A stretch of 6,854 nucleotides of DNA, from NCBI GenBank assembly GCA_027021685.1, contig JALUTW010000406.1, forward strand, positions 1 to 6,854, written 5' to 3'. The position numbers and the translations under genes are program-made. The notes below the pieces were generated by a model that saw only the letters and a program-made list of their open reading frames with translations, searched no databases and was not told where the DNA came from. Origin of the DNA: Chromatiales bacterium (GTDB lineage Bacteria > Pseudomonadota > Gammaproteobacteria > CAMYNG01). Positions within the stretch are counted from its first letter, which is position 1. Each line of letters begins with the position of its first letter. Of the stretch, positions 1 through 5,447 are shown one piece after another.

Positions 1-516
1 CTGCTGGTGGGCCAGGCCCCGGGCCCCAGGGAGGTGGAGCAGGGCCGGCCTTTCGCCTGGACCGCGGGCAAGACCCTGTTCGGCTGGTTCGCGGGCATCG
101 GCCTGGCCGAGGCCGACTTCCGGCGCCTGGTCTACATGGCCGCGGTGTGCCGTTGCTTTCCCGGCAAGCACCCGCGGGGCGGCGACCGGGTGCCCTCGCC
201 GGACGAGATCGCCCGCTGCGCGCCCTGGCTGGAGAAGGAACTGGCGCTGCTGGAGCCGGAGCTGATCCTGCCCGCGGGCAAGCTGGCCATCGCCCGCTTC
301 ATGCCGGTGGGCCGCCTGGATGAGGTGGTGGGCCGGCGCCACCGGCTGGAGGTGGGCGGGCGCCGGTGCGACGTGATTCCCCTGCCCCACCCGTCCGGCG
401 CCTCCACCTGGCACCGGACCGAGCCCGGCCGCGGCCTGCTGCAGCAGGCCCTGGACCTGGTCGCCCGCCACCCGGCCTGGCGCAGGCTGGTGCGGCAGGC
501 CCGGCACGGGACCTGA
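1..516 (+). CDS. Uracil-DNA glycosylase superfamily protein (5' truncated)
   Basis: The frame is open from the first base of the window and ends at TGA 514-516, so the N-terminus lies outside. Residues are counted here from the GTG codon at 7. Motif I reads GQAPG (residues 2-6) and is followed by GRPFAWTAG (13-21), which matches the GEAPG...GRPF region of family 4 (Fe-S) uracil-DNA glycosylases. Motif II is HPSG (128-131). Cysteines C48/C50 and C71 fall where family 4 enzymes have their two C-terminal Fe-S ligands. The matching N-terminal CxxC, if present, would be in the missing part. The family removes uracil from DNA for base-excision repair. This subgroup has Q for E in motif I and HPSG instead of the usual motif II, so activity on uracil is not assured. 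The gene converges on the debranching-enzyme gene across 18 bases, and I see no terminator hairpin with a T-tract there. Confidence 0.85.
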   Translation: MLVGQAPGPREVEQGRPFAWTAGKTLFGWFAGIGLAEADFRRLVYMAAVCRCFPGKHPRGGDRVPSPDEIARCAPWLEKELALLEPELILPAGKLAIARFMPVGRLDEVVGRRHRLEVGGRRCDVIPLPHPSGASTWHRTEPGRGLLQQALDLVARHPAWRRLVRQARHGT

Positions 517-534
517 GACCGCGCCCCGGGGCCG

Positions 535-2706
535 TCAGACGATCACCGCCACGTCGATGTCGCCGTCCTTGCGCAGGACGTTGATGCCCACGTCCAGCGG
601 GTGGCGGCGCAGGGCCAGGTCGATGGTGCCGCCGCCCACGCGGAGGTTGCGGATCTCCACCCGCTCCAGCCACGCCGGCAGCCGCGGGTAGCTGAAGGTG
701 ATCTGCGGCTTGCGCGGCGAGAACCGCAGCCCCAGGCAGGCCTGCAGCAGGTGGAACACCGCGCCCGCGGCCCAGGCCTGGGGCTCGCAGGCCACGGGGT
801 AGCGGGTGGGCCCCTGGCCGGGCTGGCGGGTGAAGCCGCAGAACAGCTCCGGCAGGCGGTGCAGGTCCACCATGATGCTGGCGTCGAACAGCCCGGTGAG
901 GATGCGCAGGGCCTGGTCGGCGTAGCCGTAGCGGGCCAGGCCAGCGGCGATGAGCGCGTTGTCGTGGGGCCAGACCGAGCCGTTGTGGTAGGACATGGGG
1001 TTGTAGCGGGGCGCGCCCTTGGCCACGGTGCGCACGCCCCAGCCGTTGAAGGCCGGCTCCGCGAGCAGGGTCTCCCCGGTGCGGCGCGCGTACTCCTCCG
1101 CAGCGATGCCGGTGAACAGGGCATGGCCGGCGTTGGAGGTCACCACCTTGCACGGGCGCTTGTCGCCGTCCAGGGCGAGGACGAAGGTGGACAGCTCCTC
1201 GCACCAGAAGGCCTCGTTGAAGCGGCGGCGCAGGTCGTCGGCCTGCGCGTGCAGGGACCGGGCCCGCTCCACCTCGCCGAACACCCCGGCCAGTTCCGCC
1301 GCCGCCCGGCGCGCGGCGTAGACGTAGCCCTGCACCTCGCACAGGGCGATGGGCCCCTCGGCCAGGCGGCCGTCGGCATGGAACACCGAGTCGTGGGAGT
1401 CCTTCCAGCCCTGGTTGGCCAGCCCCTGCTCGCAGCGGCGCTCGTATTCCACGAAGCCGTCGCCGTCACGGTCGCCGTAGCGGTCGATCCATTCCAGGGC
1501 CCGCTCGATGTTGGGCCAGATGGCCTCGAGGAAGGGCCGGTCGCCGGTGCGCTCGTAGTAGGCCCCGGCCAGCATCACGAACAGGGGCGTGGCGTCCACG
1601 GTGCCGTAGTAGCGCTGGAACGGCACCTCGCCCAGTGCGGCCATCTCGCCGTGGCGCAGCTCGTGCAGGATCTTGCCCGGCTCGGCGTCGCGCCGGGGAT
1701 CCTCCTCGTCGGCCTGGTGGGCGGCGAGGAAGGCCAGCACCCCACGCGCCAGCTCCGGGTACAGCCACAGGTACTGCAGGGCGGTGATGATGCCGTCGCG
1801 GCCGAAGGGCGTGGAGTACCAGGGCACACCGGCATAGGGATAGGGCCCGTGCTCGGTCTCCGTGATGAGCATGTGCAGGTCGGCCGCCGAGCGGTTGACC
1901 CAGTCGTTGAACTGCTCGTTGGAGGTGTGCACCTCGGCGGCCTGCCGGCTGCGCGCCTCCACCACCTGCTGCAGTTCGCCGCGGGCCCCGGCGAAGGTTT
2001 CCAGCAGGGGCGCCTCGCCGGTCTCGAAGGCGATGGTGAAATCGATGCGCGTACCCTCCTGCGGCGGCAGCCGGAGCCGGAACACCGCCCGGCCCGCCTC
2101 GTGCACGTCGGGCCGGCGCCCGAAGCGGATGCGGGTGCGGCGGGTGACGCCGTCGAGCCCGCGGTAGCCCAGCTCCAGGAGCTGGCCCTGCCAGCGTGGC
2201 GGGAGCAGGTGCCCCCGCGCCGGCCGGGTGACGCCGCGCACCTCGAAGATGTCCGCGTAGTCGGCGTCGAAGGCCAGGGCCAGCTCCAGCTCCACCTCGT
2301 GCCGGCCGTAGTTGAACAGGCGCAGCTCCTCGTAGTGGGCCGCCTGCCACAGGAACTTGCTGCGGGCGATGTGAACGGTGCCGGTGGGCACGTGGCGCCG
2401 GCCCTGCTGCATGAGGTCGGGGTTGGTGAGGTTCACCTGCAGCAGGCTGTTGTCGGTGCGCACGGTGGAGTTGAGCAGCAGCGGGCGCTCGCCGTTGACG
2501 GTGAGCCCCAGCTCGGACAGGAAGCGGGCGCCCTCGTGATAGACGCCCTGCTCCGCCACCCCCACGTGATGAATGTCGCCCAGGCGGTCGAACACGCCGA
2601 AGGTCTCGCCGTGCTTGAGCACCCGGGTGCGGTCGTCCGCGCGCGAAGACGTGGCGAGGACGTACCACTTGTCCTCGATCTGGATGACGTCACCGGCGGT
2701 GGTCAT
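535..2706 (-). CDS. Amylo-alpha-1,6-glucosidase / glycogen-debranching-type hydrolase
   Basis: A 723-residue protein, the usual length for the bacterial single-activity debranching-like family. Residues about 15-215 fit the bacterial GDE N-terminal beta-rich domain (YHEGARFLS at 56-64, LLNSTVRTDNS at 77-87). Residues about 265-660 fit an (alpha/alpha)6 catalytic domain: STPFGRDG (298-305), GLANQGWKDS (428-437), NGSVWPHDNA (575-584), RLPELFCG (617-624) and ACEPQAWA (639-646). By analogy with related toroid hydrolases I infer D436 of GWKDS as the general acid and E620 or E641 as the base. No GH13 glucanotransferase domain is present, so it should only hydrolyse. The product is cytoplasmic, with no signal peptide. 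The ATG at 2706 is the only credible start but has no good Shine-Dalgarno sequence. The gene lies 67 bases downstream of the GT4 gene on the same strand, so the two are probably co-transcribed. True substrates in this family are often not glycogen, so function is uncertain while family membership is firm. Confidence 0.93.
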   Translation of the reverse strand: MTTAGDVIQIEDKWYVLATSSRADDRTRVLKHGETFGVFDRLGDIHHVGVAEQGVYHEGARFLSELGLTVNGERPLLLNSTVRTDNSLLQVNLTNPDLMQQGRRHVPTGTVHIARSKFLWQAAHYEELRLFNYGRHEVELELALAFDADYADIFEVRGVTRPARGHLLPPRWQGQLLELGYRGLDGVTRRTRIRFGRRPDVHEAGRAVFRLRLPPQEGTRIDFTIAFETGEAPLLETFAGARGELQQVVEARSRQAAEVHTSNEQFNDWVNRSAADLHMLITETEHGPYPYAGVPWYSTPFGRDGIITALQYLWLYPELARGVLAFLAAHQADEEDPRRDAEPGKILHELRHGEMAALGEVPFQRYYGTVDATPLFVMLAGAYYERTGDRPFLEAIWPNIERALEWIDRYGDRDGDGFVEYERRCEQGLANQGWKDSHDSVFHADGRLAEGPIALCEVQGYVYAARRAAAELAGVFGEVERARSLHAQADDLRRRFNEAFWCEELSTFVLALDGDKRPCKVVTSNAGHALFTGIAAEEYARRTGETLLAEPAFNGWGVRTVAKGAPRYNPMSYHNGSVWPHDNALIAAGLARYGYADQALRILTGLFDASIMVDLHRLPELFCGFTRQPGQGPTRYPVACEPQAWAAGAVFHLLQACLGLRFSPRKPQITFSYPRLPAWLERVEIRNLRVGGGTIDLALRRHPLDVGINVLRKDGDIDVAVIV

Positions 2707-2729
2707 GGGCCTGTCTCGCTGCCGGCCAT
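2703..2729 (-). other. Possible 8-codon leader ORF before the debranching gene
   Basis: On the minus strand an ATG at 2729 opens an ORF reading MAGSETGP. Its TGA (2705-2703) overlaps the debranching-enzyme ATG in the form ATGA. Since the main gene lacks a clear ribosome binding site, this mini-ORF could feed ribosomes to it by coupling. It also lacks a convincing Shine-Dalgarno sequence, and an ORF this short can arise by chance. Confidence 0.15.
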
Positions 2730-2731
2730 GC

Positions 2732-2755
2732 CGCGCCGCCCCGGCGGGCGGCGCG
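2732..2755. repeat. GC-rich intercistronic hairpin between GT4 and debranching genes
   Basis: A perfect inverted repeat: 2732-2741 pairs with 2746-2755, giving a 10-bp all-G/C stem closed by the four-base loop 2742-2745. It lies in the 67-base gap between the two genes of the minus-strand unit. No T-tract follows on either strand, so it is not a canonical intrinsic terminator. It could affect mRNA stability or the relative expression of the downstream gene. Chance formation is easier in DNA this GC-rich, but 10 perfect pairs with a tetraloop in a short gap is notable. Confidence 0.5.
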
Positions 2756-2773
2756 CGGGCCTGGTTCCGGATC

Positions 2774-3823
2774 TTACACCGCCAGCCGCGCGGGGGCGGC
2801 GCTCTCCCGCACCCGTTCGTACACGCGCAGGTAGTCCCGCGCCATGCGTTCGGCGGAAAAATGCCGTTCGAAGTGCTCGCGGCAGCGGCGGCGGTCGAAG
2901 CCCTCCAGCCGCTCCACCGCGGCCACCGCCTGCTCCATGTCGTCCACGATCCAGCCGGTGACGCCGTCGGCCATGACCTCGGGCACCGAGCCGCGGCGGT
3001 AGGCGATGACCGGCGTGCCGCAGGCCATGGCCTCGATCATCACCAGGCCGAAGGGCTCGGGCCAGTCGATGGGGAACAGCAGGGCACGGGCGTTGCCCAG
3101 GAACTCGGCCTTCTCGCGCTCGCCGATCTCGCCGATGTATTCCACCCGCGGCAGGCGGAACAGGGGCGCGATGTGCTCCTCGTAGTAGTCCCGGTCGGCG
3201 CGGTCGATCTTGGCCGCAATGCGGATCTCCATGCCGGTGCGCAGGGCGATCTGGATGGCCCGGTCCACCCGCTTCTCCGGCGAGATGCGGCCGAGGAAGG
3301 CGAGGTAGTCGCCACCCGCGGGATTGAACCGGTACAGGTCCAGGGGCAGGCCGTGGTACACCGTGCCCTGCCAGTTGGCCTGGGGCAGGGGCCGGCGCTG
3401 GTCGTCGGAGATGGACACCACCGGCATGTCGGCGAACTCGCTGTACAACGGCGCCAGGTCGGGGATGTCCAGCCGCCCGTGCAGGGTGGTCACGTGGGGC
3501 ACCTGCAACAGGCGCAGCAGGGGGAAGTGCAGGTAGTCCACGTGGAAGTGGATGACGTCGAACTCGTGGGCCCGGCGCGCCACGCGGTCCATCAGCAACA
3601 CGTGGTGGGCCAGCGGATCCTGGCAGCGCTCGTCCAGGCGCAGGGCGCCGGGTGCCACCGGTTCCAGCTCGGCCGCGGTCTCGGAATCGGCGGTGGCGAA
3701 CAGGGTCACCTCGTGGCCCTGGCGCACCAGCTCGTCGGTGAGATAGGAGACCACGCGCTCGGTACCGCCGTACTGGCGCGGCGGGACGCTCTCGTAGAGG
3801 GGGGCGACCTGTGCGATTTTCAT
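2774..3823 (-). CDS. Glycosyltransferase family 4 protein
   Basis: A 349-residue GT-B-fold retaining glycosyltransferase, cytoplasmic or peripheral, with no transmembrane segment. The N-terminus MKIAQVAPLY runs into PPRQYGGTERVV (14-25), the nucleotide-sugar-type loop of this subfamily. TTLHGR (113-118) and SISDDQR (137-143) belong to the acceptor-side domain. GRISPEKR (178-185) opens the C-terminal domain. The EX7E signature is E256-PFGLVMI-E264, followed by ACGTPVIAY. The frame stays open upstream to 4009, but I chose the ATG at 3821-3823: it begins the conserved beta-strand and sits 11 bases after GGAGG, whereas the upstream extension is arginine/proline-rich and unlike the family. It is the first gene of a two-gene unit with the debranching-type hydrolase. 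In my recollection this type of GT4 is often found beside such a gene in Proteobacteria. The donor is probably a nucleotide-glucose; acceptor and product are unknown. Confidence 0.93.
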   Translation of the reverse strand: MKIAQVAPLYESVPPRQYGGTERVVSYLTDELVRQGHEVTLFATADSETAAELEPVAPGALRLDERCQDPLAHHVLLMDRVARRAHEFDVIHFHVDYLHFPLLRLLQVPHVTTLHGRLDIPDLAPLYSEFADMPVVSISDDQRRPLPQANWQGTVYHGLPLDLYRFNPAGGDYLAFLGRISPEKRVDRAIQIALRTGMEIRIAAKIDRADRDYYEEHIAPLFRLPRVEYIGEIGEREKAEFLGNARALLFPIDWPEPFGLVMIEAMACGTPVIAYRRGSVPEVMADGVTGWIVDDMEQAVAAVERLEGFDRRRCREHFERHFSAERMARDYLRVYERVRESAAPARLAV

Positions 3824-3832
3824 GAGTGAGTA

Positions 3833-3840
3833 TTCCTCCC
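3833..3840 (-). promoter_or_regulatory. Ribosome binding site fixing the GT4 start
   Basis: The minus strand reads GGGAGGAA across these bases. The GGAGG core (3835-3839) lies 11 bases before the ATG at 3823. It decides for the shorter 349-residue reading over the upstream-extended frame. Confidence 0.75.
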
Positions 3841-3971
3841 AGCAGTCATGTCCGCTTGCCTGACGGAAAGAACAACCACCCCGGAACGGCCGGACCGGGG
3901 GACGGGGGGCGCGCTCCCGGGCCGCGGGGCCCCGGAGCCGTCTCCGGCGGCCGCCGCCGATCCTCCCTGCG

Positions 3972-3985
3972 ATGCGCGGGCGCAT
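3972..3985. repeat. Inverted repeat ATGCGC-GG-GCGCAT, possible operator
   Basis: Two perfect 6-base arms (3972-3977 and 3980-3985) separated by GG, inside the divergent intergenic region. The two-base centre is too short for a full RNA hairpin, so the symmetry would suit a dimeric DNA-binding protein better. It lies 85 bases before the HDAC-gene ATG and just downstream of the possible minus-strand promoter. Chance is a real alternative. Confidence 0.25.
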
Positions 3986-4011
3986 GGCCGGAAGAGCGCT
4001 GTCGCCCATCG

Positions 4012-4040
4012 TAGATAACGGCGGGCGGCGGCGGTTTCAA
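4012..4040 (-). promoter_or_regulatory. Candidate promoter for the GT4/debranching unit
   Basis: On the minus strand TTGAAA (4040-4035) matches five of six bases of the sigma-70 -35 consensus. TATCTA (4017-4012) follows after a 17-base spacer but matches only the first three bases of the -10 consensus. Transcription from here would give a leader of about 180 bases before the GT4 ATG. The same -35 bases, read on the plus strand, form part of the candidate HDAC promoter. Confidence 0.25.
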
Positions 4041-4063
4041 GCCCCGCATCCCTGCTCTACACT
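4035..4063 (+). promoter_or_regulatory. Candidate promoter for the HDAC-family gene, possibly leaderless
   Basis: TACACT (4058-4063) has four of six -10 consensus bases and fits the TANNNT pattern. TTTCAA (4035-4040) is a weak -35 (three of six) at the ideal 17-base spacing. A start site six to seven bases after the -10 would fall on or next to the A of the ATG at 4070, which would make the mRNA leaderless. In keeping with this, no real Shine-Dalgarno sequence precedes that ATG, only GGGA with three bases before the codon. Confidence 0.35.
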
Positions 4064-4069
4064 GGGACC

Positions 4070-5020
4070 ATGACCGCCCCCCTGTGCGTGTACCTGGGCG
4101 AGGCCCTGGGCCGCTATCACTTCGGCGAGGCCCATCCCTTCGGCCCCGCCCGCTATCCGGCCTTCCTGGCGGAGTTCGAGCGCCGCGGCCTGCGCGCGCG
4201 GGTGGCGGTGCACGATCCGGTGCAGGCCACGGATGCCGACCTGGCCCTGTTCCACACGCCGGAGTACGTGGCCCGGGTCAAGGCACTGTCGGAGAAGGGC
4301 ACCGGGTTCCTGGACTACGGCGACACCCCCGCGGTCCCCGGCATCCACGAGGCCGCCGCCGTCGTGGCCGGCACCACCCTGGCGGCGGTGGACGCGGTGA
4401 TGGCGGGAGGCTGCCGGCGTGCATTCGTGCCCATCGCCGGCCTGCACCATGCGCGCCGGGACGCCGCCGCGGGCTTCTGCGTGTACAACGACTGCGGCCT
4501 CGCCATCGAGGCCCTGCGCCGGCGCCACGGCGTGGAGCGCGTGGCCTACGTGGACATCGACGCCCACCACGGCGACGGGGTGTTCTACGCCTTCGTGGCC
4601 GATCCCGCGGTGACCATCGTGGACTTCCACGAGGACGGCCGCTATCTGTACCCGGGCACCGGGGCGGCGGCGGAGACCGGCGAGGGTCCGGCCGCCGGCA
4701 CCAAGCTCAACCTGCCCCTGCCGCCGGAGACCGGCGACGACATCGCCCTGGGCCTGTGGGCGCGGGCCGAGGAGTTCCTGCGCAAGGCCCGGCCCGGGTT
4801 CTACCTGCTCCAGTGCGGTGCCGACAGCCTGGCCGGCGACCCCATCACCCACCTGCGGCTCACCGCCGCCTTCCACCGGCACGTGGCGGCGCGGCTGGCC
4901 GCGCTGGCGGACGAGACCGCCGGCGGCCGGCTGGTGGCCCTGGGCGGCGGAGGCTACGCCCTGGACAACCTGGCCGCGGCCTGGAACGGGGTCATCGAGG
5001 GCCTGCTGGAGGGCGACTGA
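4070..5020 (+). CDS. Histone deacetylase family (arginase/deacetylase fold) zinc amidohydrolase
   Basis: A 316-residue single-domain protein of the HDAC/AcuC/acetylpolyamine amidohydrolase superfamily, which removes acyl groups from lysine side chains or amines. The full active site can be matched to human HDAC8: GLHHA gives H126/H127 (H142/H143), GFCVYND (135-141), VDIDAHHGDG gives D162, zinc ligands D164 and H166, and D169. GADSLAGDP gives zinc ligand D252 (D267), and GGGGY gives Y296 (Y306). D85 in GDTP matches the substrate-backbone-binding D101. No signal peptide or transmembrane segment is seen, so it is cytoplasmic. The position matching the HDAC10 gatekeeper glutamate is I259, which argues against a polyamine-deacetylase specificity of that type. 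The ATG at 4070 lacks a Shine-Dalgarno sequence, but upstream codons offer no better start. The gene is transcribed alone, divergent from GT4 and convergent with the operon to its right; the context does not reveal the substrate. Confidence 0.94.
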   Translation: MTAPLCVYLGEALGRYHFGEAHPFGPARYPAFLAEFERRGLRARVAVHDPVQATDADLALFHTPEYVARVKALSEKGTGFLDYGDTPAVPGIHEAAAVVAGTTLAAVDAVMAGGCRRAFVPIAGLHHARRDAAAGFCVYNDCGLAIEALRRRHGVERVAYVDIDAHHGDGVFYAFVADPAVTIVDFHEDGRYLYPGTGAAAETGEGPAAGTKLNLPLPPETGDDIALGLWARAEEFLRKARPGFYLLQCGADSLAGDPITHLRLTAAFHRHVAARLAALADETAGGRLVALGGGGYALDNLAAAWNGVIEGLLEGD

Positions 5021-5022
5021 CT

Positions 5023-5074
5023 CGCCGGTACACCAAAGCCCGGAGACCCTGTCCGGCTACGCCCGTACCCGGCG
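5023..5074. repeat. Nested inverted repeat in the convergent spacer
   Basis: The 82-base gap between the HDAC-family stop and the stop of the gamma-glutamylcyclotransferase gene holds an imperfect long-range inverted repeat. CGCCGGTAC (5023-5031) pairs with 5065-5074 apart from one bulged base (5068). Inside it lies a small hairpin, CCGGA 5040-5044 with TCCGG 5052-5056 and a seven-base loop. There is no T-tract on either strand, so it is at best a non-canonical or Rho-assisted 3'-end structure for both genes. Confidence 0.3.
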
Positions 5075-5102
5075 CGCAGGCGCGAGACACACCCCGGCCA
5101 GG

Positions 5103-5447
5103 TCAATCACACCGCCGCCCCGGCGCCGGCAGGTAGACCTGGGCCGCGACGGGGCGGCCGCGGTGCGGGTGCACCACCAGCGTGCGGCGCACGTAGTCCG
5201 GGCCCTCGTAGCGGTCCAGCCGCCGCCAGTCGCCGGGCCGCAGGTGCTCCAGCAGCAGGCCCTCGGTCACGGTGCCGGCGGCCGCCACCAGGCCGGGCCA
5301 GGGCGTTCCGCGCAGGCGGCAGCGGCGGAACCCCGGCAGAGCCGCCGGCCGGCGGGGCGGCAGGCGCCCCAGCACCGCGCGCAGCACCGCCGGCTCCAGC
5401 AGGGTACCGTAGACGAACAGCCGCGCCCGCTCAGCCGTTCCCGCCAC
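5103..5447 (-). CDS. Gamma-glutamylcyclotransferase (AIG2-like) family protein
   Basis: A small, single-domain protein of 114 residues from the start chosen here. LFVYGTLL (10-17) is the FVYGTL substrate-binding loop of the family. LDRYEGPDY (77-85) carries E81, at the position of the catalytic glutamate of gamma-glutamylamine cyclotransferases. The family releases 5-oxoproline from gamma-glutamyl amino acids, amines or peptides. No stop is met upstream until beyond 5528, but no ATG lies near the domain. I chose the GTG at 5447-5445 because GAGGAG (5463-5458) precedes it by 10 bases and the domain begins soon after. It is the last gene of the operon and overlaps the hydrolase end by 17 bases, so translation is probably coupled. 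Sharing an operon with glutamate-cysteine ligase supports a role in glutathione or gamma-glutamyl compound turnover. Exact substrate unknown. Confidence 0.87.
   Translation of the reverse strand: MAGTAERARLFVYGTLLEPAVLRAVLGRLPPRRPAALPGFRRCRLRGTPWPGLVAAAGTVTEGLLLEHLRPGDWRRLDRYEGPDYVRRTLVVHPHRGRPVAAQVYLPAPGRRCD

Larger units (their letters stand above)
3824..4069. promoter_or_regulatory. Divergent intergenic region between GT4 and HDAC-family genes
   Basis: A 246-base gene-free stretch between divergent starts; it must hold the promoters of the GT4/debranching unit and of the HDAC-family gene. It has an AT-richer patch next to the GT4 start (about 3841-3885) and a very GC-rich centre (3890-3960). 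The centre holds a small hairpin: CCGGAG 3932-3937 pairs with CTCCGG 3942-3947, loop CCGT. Nearer the HDAC gene are an inverted repeat (3972-3985) and an AT-richer patch with promoter-like hexamers (4008-4063). I see no riboswitch that I recognise and no supported ORF. Confidence 0.6.

Noticed and set aside
523..532. Palindrome GCCCCGGGGC between the UDG and debranching genes as a terminator
   Set aside because: It has no loop and no T-tract, so it cannot form a normal terminator hairpin.
601..2961. 786-codon open frame on the plus strand opposite the debranching-enzyme gene
   Set aside because: It is a GC-driven shadow. The opposite strand has clear conserved motifs, and this frame has low-complexity V/G/A/Q/H-rich content with no recognisable domain.
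2573..3829. 418-codon open frame on the plus strand opposite the GT4 gene
   Set aside because: Antisense shadow of a gene with clear GT4 motifs, running across two genes and their gap; no ribosome site or domain.
3897..3929. Four G-runs on the plus strand as a G-quadruplex
   Set aside because: One loop is nine bases with a CCC that can pair with the G-runs, and such runs are expected in DNA this GC-rich.
3824..4009. 62-residue N-terminal extension of the GT4 reading frame
   Set aside because: Arginine/proline/glycine-rich, unlike the family, and the ribosome site for the ATG at 3823 lies inside it.
4037..4882. 281-codon open frame on the minus strand opposite the HDAC-family gene
   Set aside because: Shadow frame rich in G/V/A/Q/H; the plus strand carries the complete HDAC active site.
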